64,000 nucleotides of DNA from Caprella mutica (GCA_947561585.1 CANNZV010003140.1:1-64000); one strand, 5' to 3'. Counted from the first letter of the stretch, positions 47,839 through 59,620 are shown. The notes: a model not told the origin generated them from the letters alone. Translations and numbers: made by a program.

Positions 47839-49691
47839 ATGACACGGTTAGCAGAAGACGTTTTGTTCGACTTCTTACACACAGAGGCTGTAAATTTGCT
47901 GTACAACAAAGAAGTGGAATCTGAGAAGAGTGATGAGGTTTGTTTATTAAATAGTTAGTTATTTTATATTAATCTAATTATTTTAATAAATAGCTAGGGT
48001 AAATTCTGAGTTATTGGACTCTTCCACATTTATGATCATATAAGAAAAATCTGTAATAAAATCATAATATTTATTATGTATCTACTTTTTCTTGCATTAT
48101 CAAAATTATGTTATCATCCGATAACTCTGAACATGACCTATGTGAAAAATTGAATGCTAAATTAATATTGTATCACAATTAATAGCAACTGTTTATAATC
48201 ATGATTGCTGCTGAATTATTGTGATACCCATATTCCAATTTATCTGATGAATGTTTTTCAAACAGGATAAGGCCACTTCAAAATTAGAGCTGATGGGATA
48301 CTCTACAGGCTACAGACTTGCAGAAATGTAAGAATCTTTTTTCTTACACTTCATTTTTATCTATTTGTTAAAAATTAGTATCATACAAAACAGTTGGTAG
48401 CAAGTTACAAAAAGATGTTCCATTTTTGATAGAAGGGATCTTTTCATGTACCATGTCAATGGAAGCTCTTTCTTAGACTTCCTGTTAAAAGTGTAATATC
48501 TTTTAACTTTTTATCAACTTATAGATTAAATATTAAATTCGTGAACTTTGATTACCACAAAAATAATTATCAACATGATATAATTTCAATGGAAGAGTTA
48601 ATTAATTTTTCAAATTCCAAACTTTCAAAATTAAAAATATAATAAATTTTTTAAATTCCATCATTTATTTGATGATCTAATACTGATTAACTTTTTCAGT
48701 GTGAGTCGAGAATCTTTACGGTTTGCAGATGAGCTTGACTTGCTGAAATACGTGTGTAAAGTAATTTGGAGTGCCGTGTTCAAGAAAGAAGTGGACAATC
48801 TGAGAACAAACCACCAGGGCTTTTACGTGCTTCATGACAACAGATTCAGATCTTTTGTGTCTATGGCTAAAGGAAAACAATATTTGGAACAAGCTCCCAA
48901 GGTGAGAGAAAATGGAAATTATTTCTAATTATACTGATAAATTGTTCATAAAAACATCTAGGCGTTAAATTGTTATCATTCAGGTTCTCAAACTCTATTT
49001 TTAAGTGACTAAATATCATCAAAAGAAAGAGTTAAGTTTGATTTGCTAAATTGTCTGATCTATTGTCAAATGATCTAAATTTCATATAGATCACTAATGC
49101 GTAGATACACTATTCACAAAAGTGCATAGCTAAATTAAAATTATTGTTTTCTCTGTTTGAATTGTTGATGTATACCATTTCGGTAATCCCAGAGTTATTG
49201 GTCAGTTCCATAGTTTTGATCATGTCATATAATTATTATTGACATTAGCTATATATTAATTTATATCCATACCTAATTATTATACATTCTTTCTTTCTGA
49301 TCATAAATGTGAAACCGTCTGATAACTTGGAACTTGTGACCACTCTCCCTATCCACATTCCACTTAGTTAGGTACAACTCTTCAACAAAGAATTTGACTT
49401 TTCTACTTAGTATTTCGTTATTTTTCTGTTGCAGTATTCACCTATTTCTCTATTCCAGTATTTACATTTTCCGCAAAGTAGGAATATTTAACCCCTTTCT
49501 CTGTTCAAGTACTTCGCATTTCAACCAAGTATTTACTTTTTCAACATATTCTTTCCCTATTTCAGTACTTAGCGTTTCCATGCGGTGTTGTAAGAGGAGC
49601 TCTCGCAAACTTTGGTCTCAAGTCCGTAGTGACGTCAGAGGTAACCTCCCTACCAGCCTGTAAATTCCAAGTGCAGATCCAGAGGGCGTGA
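47839..49691 (+). CDS. TRAPPC6B: Trafficking protein particle complex subunit 6B (TRAPPC6/Trs33)
   Basis: Four exons: 47839-47937, 48266-48327, 48700-48901 and 49566-49691, joined at GT-AG introns (phases 0, 2, 0) into a 162-residue protein; human TRAPPC6B has 158. I recognise the family from FKKEVDNLRTNHQGFYVLHD in exon 3, GKQYLEQAPK across the last junction, and PACKFQVQIQ near the C terminus. The subunit has the Bet3-like fold and helps form the core of TRAPP complexes, which tether vesicles at the Golgi and activate a Rab GTPase (family knowledge). The start at 47839 gives MTRLAEDVLFDFLHTEAV, which fits the conserved first helix. Introns 1 and 3 each hold a GGGTAA-family MITE. The gene converges on NDUFB3, with 1.2 kb between stop codons. 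The promoter and any 5' UTR exon were not identified; a possible acceptor, TTTTTATTAGCAG, lies about 25 bp before the ATG. All exons are intact. Confidence 0.95.
47997..48138. mobile_element. GGGTAA-family MITE in TRAPPC6B intron 1
   Basis: Flanked by TA. Starts GGGTAAATTCTGAGTTATTG and ends with the mirrored CCGATAACTCTGAACATGACC. The last bases (GACC) differ from the usual ACCC. About 142 bp. Confidence 0.75.
49182..49340. mobile_element. Decayed GGGTAA-family MITE in TRAPPC6B intron 3
   Basis: CCCAGAGTTATTGGTCAGTT on the left and the mirrored GTCTGATAACTTGGAACTTG on the right. The terminal bases are degraded. Confidence 0.65.
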
Positions 49692-49861
49692 AGAGCATCA
49701 CCTAATGCTTGTACATATATATTTTCTTGTTATTTATTCGTATAGGCTTTAAGTATTTAATTACTGTAGGACAGATACAAAGTGGTCAGCAATCATGATG
49801 TCACAAGAACTGTGGTTTTTGTCAACGGAGAAAAATACCCATTTAAAGTTATGCATTAGGT

Positions 49862-49867
49862 AATAAA
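49862..49867 (+). terminator. Candidate TRAPPC6B polyadenylation signal
   Basis: AATAAA 171 bp after the TGA stop at 49689-49691. It is the first canonical hexamer I see downstream. Confidence 0.5.
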
Positions 49868-50197
49868 TGTGAAAACTCAGTTACTGAACACCCTTTATAT
49901 TTTTATATTTCCATTTAAATCAGTGGTTCTTACAAGTATTTTTCTCGCACACCCCTTGCTTTTCTCAGGCACCCCCTGAGCGTTGAAATAGATTTAAAAG
50001 CTATAATTATAATATAATTGTTTACTATGATTATAGTAAATATTCTCAGTGTATATTCTGCAAGATATTAACAGCAAGAACCAAACTTTAATTAACATCA
50101 AAATAGCAATTCAAACAATTCAAGCCCCAAAAGGGCACCGCCGGTCACCTCGCTTTAAGAACCACTGCTATATATTATCAACTTTATTCAAACACAG

Positions 50198-50350
50198 GGT
50201 AAATTCAGAGTTATCGCACAGTTGCACATTTTCGTTCATATAAGAAAATAGTTCAATCAAAATTGGAGTTATTTAAAGTAGTCAAATTATAATATATATT
50301 TTTTCTCATATGAACGAATACATACAGTACAATAACTCGGAACTTGCTCT
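50198..50350. mobile_element. GGGTAA-family MITE between the two genes
   Basis: GGGTAAATTCAGAGTTATCG and TTTTCGTTCATATAAGAAAA on the left; TCTCATATGAACGAAT and CAATAACTCGGAACTTGCTC on the right. The right terminus is slightly decayed. Confidence 0.75.
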
Positions 50351-50815
50351 CACGAGGGTTTTGATACCTAGGAATTTATTTTTTGTTCCATAGTATTAAC
50401 TCTAGTTTCTTGTATTATTGGAGTGTAACTTAGGGCAACCACTCAAATTCAGGACACTCTCCGTACTCTGATTGTGGGTATGGTAAGCAATGAAGAAGTT
50501 TTGGTTAATGACTTATAATAATGCCCACTTTCCTAGTACTGAGATTGTCAGGTTTTTCTTTAAATTAGGTAACATAGACGACTGATGATGAACGTTATTT
50601 ATTTTTTGCTCTCTTATAGCTATTTTTATGTGGATAGTAGAAAATAATTCATATAAACTATGTTTATTTACAAGTTCGTGAACATGATTTAGATAAATAA
50701 ATGTGTACTGTCACTACTAGAAAAGTGTAATTAGTGAATAAAATCCAATAGTGTGTTGTACTGAAATGTATCATTAATTTTTATATATATATATAATGTT
50801 TTATCTGTTAGTTGT

Positions 50816-50821
50816 TTTATT
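50816..50821 (-). terminator. Candidate NDUFB3 polyadenylation signal
   Basis: AATAAA on the minus strand, about 80 bp past the TAG stop at 50902-50904. Confidence 0.6.
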
Positions 50822-50901
50822 TTCTCCCTTCACTGATGATGCCTTCACCATGGTGATGTAATGTTGTTCTTCCTTCACCATGGAGAAGAAGATACCCTTC
50901 A

Positions 50902-52729
50902 CTAATGGTGTTCTTCACCATGGTGGTGCTCTTCAGGGAAGAACTGACATTTGATGAAGTAGCAGAATAGTCCCGCAGCTACTCCAGTCTTCCACCCCCT
51001 GGTTAGAGTCATGACTGTGTGGTACAATGTGCTGTTGTTCTTTACTCTCGTGTAGCGCCACACTTCGTTTCTGAAAGAGAAGTTGCAATGAAGGGTTTGG
51101 TACCTCACTGGTCGCAGTATGAAAAGATACAAAAGAGTAGCTACATCAGAGAAGAGAGTCAGCCTCCACTTTTTGTTACTTTTCAAATCAGTTTACCATT
51201 TTCAAATTTTACACTATTGTCGTTGTGTACCCAGACCAATAGTAAAGCATATTTTTGAAAATGAGAAATTAGTAAACTCAAAAAAATTCAGTATGGATCT
51301 ACTTTTCTTTGACTACAATCAATATGCAAAGAACAATTATAAGATAATTTCCACAAAGCAAGATAAAAAACAAATAAATTCTTTTTGGTGATCTAAATTT
51401 TCCAACAACCTTCTGTGAGACTTAAACTTACCTACCTATATAACAAATAGGTGTGAAATATTTCACATGATAGGTTTTGAATAATGGAAGTAAATTTAAA
51501 AAATTTCTAATCCAATAATTAAAGGCTGTAAGATACAGTAAATGAAACTAGAATATTGAAGCATTTGGTATAAGTTGCATAAAGGATGGTAATATACTTA
51601 TTTAACCTTTTGTTCACTTTCAGTACTTCTAAGTTCTAGTACCAAGTAATTTTATTCAGAATGAAACTGGCTAAAATGATCTTAAAGGGATGGTAAACCT
51701 TGGGACAAACTTTTTCTCTTGTGTTGATAAATCGATGTTAATAATAGAATATAATGTTTTTAATTTATAAATCCCTATTTGAAAAAATTATACTAATTAA
51801 TTTGTAAATTCAGCACCACCTAGCTACTGACTAAATCTGGAACAACAATTGTCAATTGTTATCAGAAGATTGAGCAAAACAATGATGCACACAATCATTA
51901 AACTACAACTCTTCCTAGCTACCAAACTATCTAGTTATTATAGTTTTATACTTCTTGATGTCGAATAATTGATAACGGCTGATCAGGATTGTGAACAATA
52001 ATTTGCAGCGCCCCTTGTGGTAAACGCTGGACTTAAAACCAAATTTGCAAATTATTCATTAATTTTTTACTGGTCTTAGTTATATATAAGACGAATAACA
52101 TCTCGAGTGTATACAACTAATTACTAACATTTTCATTACAAAAAATGATATTTTTTTATAAAGTTACTGCCCCTCTAAGTTCAAGGTATTCATAAGTCAC
52201 TTTTATTGAATTGTGACCTCCAAGGTTATTTTGACATGTCAACACAATGAGTGTTGACATGTCTATTAGTGTTGACCCCCAATACAATTTCATTCAGTTG
52301 CATCTTAGGGGTCAAAAATATTATTTATCTTCTTGATTTTAATTGAAACTTGTTTTTTTTTTGGGAAAAATTAAAATATACACAGAAGGGTTGAAAGGGG
52401 GTTGATTACTGCTAAGAAGCAACAATTGAACATTCTTTTTGGTCGACAAAGGAGAAATATCTTATGAGGGTGTTGACGAGATAAAAAGTTTGAAGATCCC
52501 TGCTGCTAATATTTGTGTCCTCTCACCTCAGCCAAGGGTCTCTCAATCCATGGAAAGCCAAAGCCTTCTCCAGTTGCACCATATGTTTGCTGTCAGCCAC
52601 TTTGTACTGCCTCCAGTCAGGAGCTTTGAAGTCCTTGGTGTAAGGGCGGTAGAAGTGCTGGAAATCTCTCATGAGCCATTTGTCAAAACGTTGCCGTAGA
52701 GACAAATTTGACCCTGATGGCTCGGCCAT
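50902..52729 (-). CDS. NDUFB3: NADH dehydrogenase 1 beta subcomplex subunit 3 (complex I B12)
   Basis: Two coding exons on the minus strand, 52729-52527 and 51070-50902, joined GAG|GTGAGA to CTTTCAG|AAAC so that an Arg codon is restored across the junction. The product is 123 residues. The family signature is APDWRQYKVAD, then LEKALAFHGLRDPWL-RNEVWRY, followed by a single hydrophobic segment (about GVAAGLFCYFIKC) and a His/Glu-rich tail ending HHHGEEHH. NDUFB3 is a single-span accessory subunit in the membrane arm of mitochondrial complex I (family knowledge). It is longer than human NDUFB3 (98 residues) because about 35 residues precede the conserved block. The start at 52729 is preceded by TTTTTTCACAG at 52742, which looks like the acceptor of a 5' UTR intron; this argues against the upstream in-frame ATG at 52759. 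The 1.46-kb intron holds a possible further MITE. Confidence 0.95.
51685..52178. mobile_element. Possible MITE in the NDUFB3 intron
   Basis: Left CTTAAAGGGATGGTAAAC and right GTTACTGCCCCTCTAAG are roughly inverted (about 14 of 20). There is no clear target duplication, so the call is weak. Confidence 0.3.
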
Positions 52730-52759
52730 GTTGATAGATTTCTGTGAAAAAAGGCACAT

Positions 52760-53182
52760 GTTAAAAACAAAGGGAAGTTATAGTTGGTGACTTTGTGTAT
52801 TCATGAAGAAAATGAATTAGGTATATTTTTGAAGAAAAAAAACATTTATACCAAAAAATTTAATTTAAGTTGACAGCTATAGATCGTATGATCGTGCTAC
52901 TAAATACTAAATTAAATCTAGTCTGAAAAGGATGTCTCCTCAAGACTCAGGATTTTTTACAGAAATTGGGATTTGGACACAGCAAATAACATGGGGAATT
53001 AAATAGGACTTGGGTGCAGGATTAATTAAAAAATCCTGCTCTATTTTTCAAACTGGAATAGAACTAAAGAAATTAATAATCCAGATTCCAGATTAGTAAA
53101 GAAATTAACCATAATCAATATTTAAAAGTATGGTACTATAATGGCAGAAAAGTCACAGTGTAGTCACTGTACTCCAGATTGC
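52760..53182. other. Region upstream of NDUFB3, no exon identified
   Basis: A non-coding first exon and promoter of NDUFB3 are expected upstream of 52742, but I could not place them. AT-rich unique sequence. Confidence 0.4.
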
Positions 53183-54477
53183 CAGTCTGCAGAATATGGA
53201 ACATTTTTCCAAGACTCTGCAGGAGTTTTTGATTGAATTCTTAGAAATCGGAGATCTCTGCGGGAGATTTTGAATTAATTCCTATGTTACCATTAATTTA
53301 GCTGTGGGAGATTAAGAATCTGCTACCGAGAGTCAGAGAGTAACTGTCTCTCAAATTAAAATCTCTCGGGAGAAGAGACACATTCTGCAGACTGGCCAGA
53401 TTGTATTTGGTGGTAAATTCCAATGATATGTCGGCAGATATTCAATTTCTCTATAAAAATATTCCTACAATGTCGGAGCCTCGGAGGATATTTAGCTATT
53501 AATTCCTATATTACCATTAATTTTTGGAGGGGAAACTCGAAAAATGTTGGCAGCTATTTCTCAGATTTTTGAAATAAGTCAGGAGTTCAGTGCACCAAAT
53601 ACAAACTGGAGTGTACTGGTGCCAGTCTGGAAAGTGCAAAGTGCATCCATGTCGCACAGTCGCCCGACACCGAAATTTTTTGGAGATATTTCTTGAGGGA
53701 AAAAATATCTTTCCAAGATCTTTGAGACAATTTTCTAATTGATTCCTGTATTTACATGTTATTATAATCCATTCTGCAGGAAATGGGCCATTTTTAACAC
53801 TTTCTGTGTGAACAATTCTTAATTTCCTCCTATATTTACATGTATTTTACTGTGAACAGTTTAACAGAATCCAAAATAGAGAATTTCTTGGAGAACAAGA
53901 TCACTTCACCAGTTTCTTAGAAATTGGAGATCTCTGCGGGAGATCTTGAATTAATTCCTATATTACCATTAATTTAGATGCGGGAGATTTTGAATTAATT
54001 CTTATGTTAACATTAATTTAGCTGCGGGAGATTCTGAATCTGCTGCTGAGAGTCAGAGAGTAGCTCTCTCTCAAATTAAAATCTCTGCGGGAGAAGAGAC
54101 ACATTCTGCAGACTGGGGTCTGAGGAGACTTTCTTTCCAGACTGGCTGAGTCCCAGTCTGCAGAGTATGGGACCCAGTCTGTATTTGGTGCACAAAATTC
54201 CACTGACTTTTTGAAAATCTGAAAAAATCCACCATTTTAATTTGAGAGAGAGTTATTCTCTGACTCTCAGCAGCAGATTCAGTCATTCTGACTCATTCAG
54301 AATCTCCCGCAGCTAAATTAATGGTAACATAGGAATTAATTCAAAATCTCCCGCAGCTAAATTAATGGTAACATAGGAATTAATTCAATATCTCCCGCAG
54401 AGATCTCCAATTTCTAAAATTCAATCAAAAACTCCCGCAGAGAGTCTTGGAAAAATGTTCCATATTCTGCAGACTGG
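53183..54477. repeat. Inverted repeat with CAGTCTGCAG ends
   Basis: The left arm from CAGTCTGCAGAATATGGAAC at 53183 recurs inverted, ending CTGCAGACTG at 54468-54477. Within the arms GAATTAATTCCTATGTTACC and GGGAGATTTTGAAT recur several times in both directions, giving a mosaic of nested and partly duplicated copies. Short open frames at 54018-54286 lie in this repeat and are not genes. It looks like a foldback-type non-autonomous element with secondary insertions. Confidence 0.65.
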
Positions 54478-54815
54478 GTCTATGGGACATTTTTAACATT
54501 TTCTGTGCAAACAATCTTGAATTTCCTTCTATGTTTACATGTATTTTACTGAGAACAGAGAGCAAAATAGAAGATTTCTTGGAGAACACTTTACCAGATC
54601 CTGCAGTCTGGCTTGAGTCCTGTCCTGACAGCTTACTTGAGTTCTTGTCAATTATCCATGCTTAAAATTATCAGACTGCAGGAACTGGGAAACTGTTCTC
54701 CAAGAAATCCTCTATTTCGGCTTCTGTTCTCAGTAAAATACATGTAAATATAGGAGGAAATTAAGGATTGTTCGCACAGAAAATGTTAAAAATGCCCCAT
54801 ATTCTGCAGACTGGT
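54478..54815. repeat. CAGACTGCAG-family repeat, two inverted copies
   Basis: A copy at about 54471-54614 and an inverted copy at 54668-54813 share CTTCTGTTCTCAGTAAAATA and GAACAGT/ACTGTTC flanks. Each is about 145 bp and bounded by CTGCAG words. The same unit lies at 47137-47285. Confidence 0.7.
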
Positions 54816-55435
54816 AAAAAAATACTTAGAAACATGGACTCATAACAGACTAAGAGATAACTAACTAACTAATAAATAAAAAAATTATTAAAACCTGCTT
54901 GCATTATTAGAGGCTAGATACAATTAATAATTTCATAAATAAGATATTTAATACAACCTAGCTAGTATATTTCATTTCTACATCATGATCCTAAACATCA
55001 TAAAACATGCAGGCGAGTCGCGACTGGGTAGTGGGTGCCAAACATAATAAATAACATCAGCTGATTTACCATTGGAAATACAGAAAGATATCCATTCGAA
55101 AATACCTAATGAAATCATAACAAAGTAATGGCACTCACCTATTATACCAGGGGGTAATAAGTGACAAATTTCTCCCCAAAATTCCCAGCGAAATTTTTTG
55201 GGTGAAAAATCAGCCGTGAATAAAATAGATGTTAATTTGAATGTTAGGCAGAGAGTCATGTGAGAGGATAGTAATTTGACTCGTAAAATAAAAAAAGGCT
55301 TTTAATGTATTGAATGTTATTATTGTATAGAGGAATTAGTCAATATATTTGTACTAATAAAAAGTTACTATTAAACTTTACACCTTTTGGCCCTGTGAAG
55401 TTAACTATGATGCAAAGCTCCAGTGTAACTTTTTA
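54816..55435. other. Spacer before the pogo element, no gene seen
   Basis: The 93-codon minus-strand frame at 54978-55259 has no recognised domain. Confidence 0.45.
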
Positions 55436-55459
55436 GGGTAATCGTGCAGTTCCCGGACA
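55436..55459 (+). repeat. Left terminal inverted repeat of the pogo element
   Basis: Starts GGGTAATCGTGCAGTTCC. Perfect mirror of 59621-59644, directly after TA. Confidence 0.95.
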
Positions 55460-55944
55460 TAAAGAGTTGTCGGACACTTTTCATTCTTTGTGAAAATGAT
55501 AACCATTTGGAAACTTAGAAATGTCGCGAGTGTACGCACTGAAAGGTTGAAGATTTTCTGGTTCTATGTAACTGAATATAAAAGTAAGTAAATCCCTATT
55601 ACACAATAAAAATTAACTTATAAAACTTTTTTCTTTAAAACAGATCATTATAAATTTTGCGAGTGTTATTTTTGTCTTTGATAAAAATTGATTTTTTCGA
55701 TGTTCTAATTCAAATTTGTAACTAGGTACTCCTCATATTGAACTGCATCGTAATAACGATGTAAATAATCAAAAGAGAAATAATAACGATAATTGCTTCA
55801 CAATTTTAATGAATGTCCGAGATCTGTATATGAAATACTATTAAATTATAGTTCTCGGACACGAGTGTCCGGAAACATTTTATATAAATATATATCCGGA
55901 CACTTTCATTTATTTCTTATAAAGTATTTTCCTTTATTGCAGGC

Positions 55945-58638
55945 ATGCCTAAAAAATCAAATGCGAAGCAGTACACTCAAAAATGTCAATTGAAAGTCAT
56001 TGCCGAAATAAAAGATGGGAAGTCTTATCGTGGGGCTTATGATAAGTACAATATTCAAAGGTCTACTCTCAGTGACAAAATTAATGAGAAAACGTCCCTC
56101 TCAGCACTCAAACCTGGGCCATCGACGTACCTCTCAGATGAACTAGAGTCCCGATTGCTAAAGTGGATGACTAGTATGGCTGATATTGGAAATGGTATTG
56201 TGAGAAACAGAATTCCGTTGATTGTTAAAGAGATATTAGATGAGGCCGAAAAAAATGGTTATGTAATCCCTCCTCAAAAAAAATTCATCAACAATAAACC
56301 TAGTTTGTGTTGGGTCTATGGATTTATATAAAGACACCCTACGTTTTCTGCACGAACTCCAGAAAATTTAGGATCCCAGAGGGCAATGTTATCGGAAGAT
56401 TGTATTCGTGAATGGTTCAAGAATTTAGAGAAATTTCTTGAAGAGGAGCATAACCTAAAAGCTGATGAATTTTTCACTGTAAATAATGCCAATCGAGTCT
56501 TCAATTTAGATGAAAGTGGATTTCCCTTGCAAGGCACAAAGGGGAAGATGAAAGTTATTAATGAAAAAGAAAGAAAAAATGTGTATAGAATAACACCTGA
56601 GACAAAAGAGCAAATTACAGTTCTCTCTTGTGTGTCAGGAGCAGGTACCTTCTCTAATCCATTTGTTATCTTCCCGGGAAAAAGGCAACCAAGTTATAAT
56701 TTCAGTGGTGTTGATGAGTCGGATTTTGATGTTGGCTATAGCCCGAATGGATGGATGACAGCGACTAACTTCTTCACATGGATTTCTAGGCTATTTTATC
56801 CATCTATTCGGAATGATGTTACTTTTCCAATTGTGGTGTTTATGGTTGGTCATAGCACCCACATCAATTTGACTGTATCTGAATTTTGTCGTGACCACGG
56901 AATAATCTTGTACTGTTTTCCACCACATAGTAGCCATATTCTTCAACCATTAGATGTCGCTGTTTTCGGCCCCCTAAAAAAGTGTTGGAACAAGAGCATT
57001 GATGAATTCAAGGAACTGCATCGCGTTCTAATGACAAAAAATCCTTTTTTTCCTGTGTTCGACAAAGCCTGGAAATCTTCAACTATGAAAAGCAATGCTG
57101 TTGCAGGTTTTAAGAACACTGGCTTGCTTCCATTCAATCCTAATAGTGTGGGTTACAGAAAATTAATTGACAAAGAAAGTGTTAGCAAATGGAACCGGGA
57201 AAATAATAAAGAATACTTGCATCAGAAAGAGAAACTTGGAATTGGACGATGTTTGATAAAGATTGAAAATATTATTTCACAAGAGGAGAAAGAGCTGTTT
57301 GAGAAGCGTGACGAAGAGGGTTATGATTTAGTAGATGAAACAAAACTTTGGCGGATATACTTCGGAAAACTTTAGCGGATATAGAAATCCGTAAAAGACT
57401 TATTCAACAGTAGTGAAGTTAGCAGAGAGGTAGAAAATTCCCTGACTGAAACTGTCCAATACCAGAATAGAAGTTTGGTTGAAGAGGAACGTACAAATAT
57501 TGATTTATTGTATGATTCCGATTCATCTTCTGCAACTAATCATGGGCATGAAGATGCATGCGACTCCATACTAACCGAAAATGATTCACCAAATGTAAAT
57601 GTCCCGAAAGTGTGTGATACTTTAATTAAAACAGTTGTTGTGTCCAGATCTTATGAAATGTCATCAGGTCCTCCGGTTATTTCCGTACCAGTTTCTTCTG
57701 TTTTTGAAGTATCCCAATGTTTAGATGATTTACCGTTGAACATACCTTGCTCTTCTTTGACTGTAGGTAATAAATCTTCTACACAACTATTAGATAATCG
57801 ATCATCTGATTCATCTAGAATTAAAAATCTATTTGTTTCGCCAGTGACTGCCATATCCTCTATTTCCCTATCAACTGCTACATCGACTGCTATCACATTG
57901 TCTGTTTCTTATTATTCTGCCAAGTCCAATGTTTTCACACATTTCGTCAGATCATCCCGTTCTTTAATATCTGAAAAATCATCTGTATTGTCAGTTGCTG
58001 GACCTAGTAAGCAAAAATTTGGACCTTTATTTGCTACTCCAGTTGCTGGATTCGTACAAACAAAACCAAGAAGTAAATCTTTTGGTTTTACTGGTAAGAA
58101 TTGGACTTCTAAACCATTCGTTTCTCCTGTAATTAAACCTTCTGCAACTTTGTCTTCACAATTATCGTCCAATAATGTTGATTCCAATGATTTCATTCAA
58201 AGCTAAAGTGCCAGCTGCTATTTCTGGGAAGGAGTATTATACCTTAATGAAAGTCAAACAAGAAAAGAAGGAGCAAGAAACGAAAGACAAACAGAAACGG
58301 AAAGTAGAGAGGGAGAAAAAGAAACAAGAGAAAGTGAAAAAAGCTAGCAGAAAACGAAAAATGAAATCTTCTTGTTTATCAGTAGATACCTAAACCTTGC
58401 TTCAACTGATGAGGAGATAGACATGGAGTCTTACGAAAACACATGCCAAGGATGTTTAGGTGATGAGGACTGGCATGAAGGTAGGAAATGGATTGGATGC
58501 AATAAATGCGCTCGTTGGTTCCACAGAAGCTGTTTAACTGGCGATGTGGAAATATTGACAGAAGAGGAGATTCAAAACTTCAATTTAATATGTAAAATGT
58601 GTGATAAAACAAACCAAACTGTCGCAGAAAAAGCGTAA
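55945..58638 (+). pseudogene. Pogo/Tigger-type transposase with PHD finger, broken
   Basis: ATG at 55945 (MPKKSNAKQYTQKC), just after a splice-acceptor-like TTCCTTTATTGCAG. Order of parts: psq-type helix-turn-helix (to about residue 50), CENP-B-like DNA-binding segment (YLSDELESRLLKWM), a DDE domain from about 56386, a Ser/Thr-rich linker, a Lys/Glu-rich basic region (58240-58370) and a C4HC3 PHD finger at about 58435-58605 (CQGC, CNKC, WFHRSC, CKMC). Damage visible: in-frame TAA at 56329-56331, TAG at 57373-57375 and 57382-57384, and two frame changes near 58180-58206 and 58370-58390. In the catalytic triad the first Asp is in FNLDESGF (56509) and the third in LQPLDVAVFG, but the second position reads FMVGHSTH (codon at 56845-56847), a Val where family members have Asp. 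Spacing to the third Asp fits DD35D. It cannot encode an active transposase as it stands; a spliced or domesticated product is unlikely. Confidence 0.9.
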
Positions 58639-58904
58639 AATTACTGATTAACCATTTAATGGTGATTTAGATTATGATTTAACTATAGATATGTTGTTAT
58701 CCAGGATATTTAATGAAGTTATCTTGGTATAGATATGAGTTTCATGAGTTTTCTAATAAAAAGAGATAGATAAGTTATGTATCATCAATATATTAATTTC
58801 TTTTCTAGATTTATTTTATTGTAATAAACCAATGAAACCAATAATGTTGTTTCAATTTAACTTTCAAAAATGTAATTAATTATAACGTTGGATATATATA
58901 TATA

Positions 58905-59270
58905 CAGTAAATTAGGAGTCCTCTATAGTGAACCGCATCCTGAATAGTAGAATCCTGTATAGTGATCATTTTAGTTTAATCTGCCACATATGACTATAAG
59001 TTTTTTATGAATCTCTATATAGTAAATTAGTTATATTTTATGAAAATGCTGCTCTACCAGTGCAACACCCCTATAATGAAGTCATGTGTAGTGAACCATC
59101 CTGATTTTTAGAGTTCTGAGAAATGAAAAAACCGTGTATAATCAATTTATTTCTATAAGAAAGGAAATATTTTGTATAATCTGCGATGAAAAGGGCAATT
59201 TTCTATTCGTCTCTCATATCCTCTATAGGCGAGTAAACTAGTTTAAGTTCACTATAGAGGAGTTCTACTG
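58905..59270. mobile_element. MITE nested inside the pogo element
   Basis: Starts CAGTAAATTAGGAGTCCTCT after TA and ends with the mirrored AGAGGAGTTCTACTG. The inner arms share CTCTATAGTGAAC. The same family occurs at 41763-41969. It inserted after, or hitchhiked with, the pogo element. Confidence 0.75.
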
Positions 59271-59620
59271 AATTCAAATTAAATACAGCAGTTCTGTCTT
59301 TTCATTACAGTTTAGTATAGGTGGAATCATTGTCCGATTAATCAAAACAGATATTACACAAGTGTCCGGTTATCTGTATAGGTTATGTCTCCACTGTCCG
59401 TGATCCCTAAATAAATAGTTTATGTGTCCGAGAACTCAATAAAATGGGGTTTTTAGTCCATTAATTTCATTTACTATTTATGGAAAAATTAGTGATCGCA
59501 CACATGTGCCTCTTTCATATTCAAATAATTTAACATTTTTATAGTCTCTTTATACCTTCAAAAAATGTCTAAGCGTGTTAACTTCAGAGAATAATACAAA
59601 ACAGTGAGGCATGTATTTAG

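Noticed and set aside
54018..54286. Two short minus-strand frames
   Set aside because: They lie within the CAGTCTGCAG inverted repeat and resemble no protein.
57651..58196. Minus-strand open frames across the transposase linker
   Set aside because: Shadows of the plus-strand transposase remnant.
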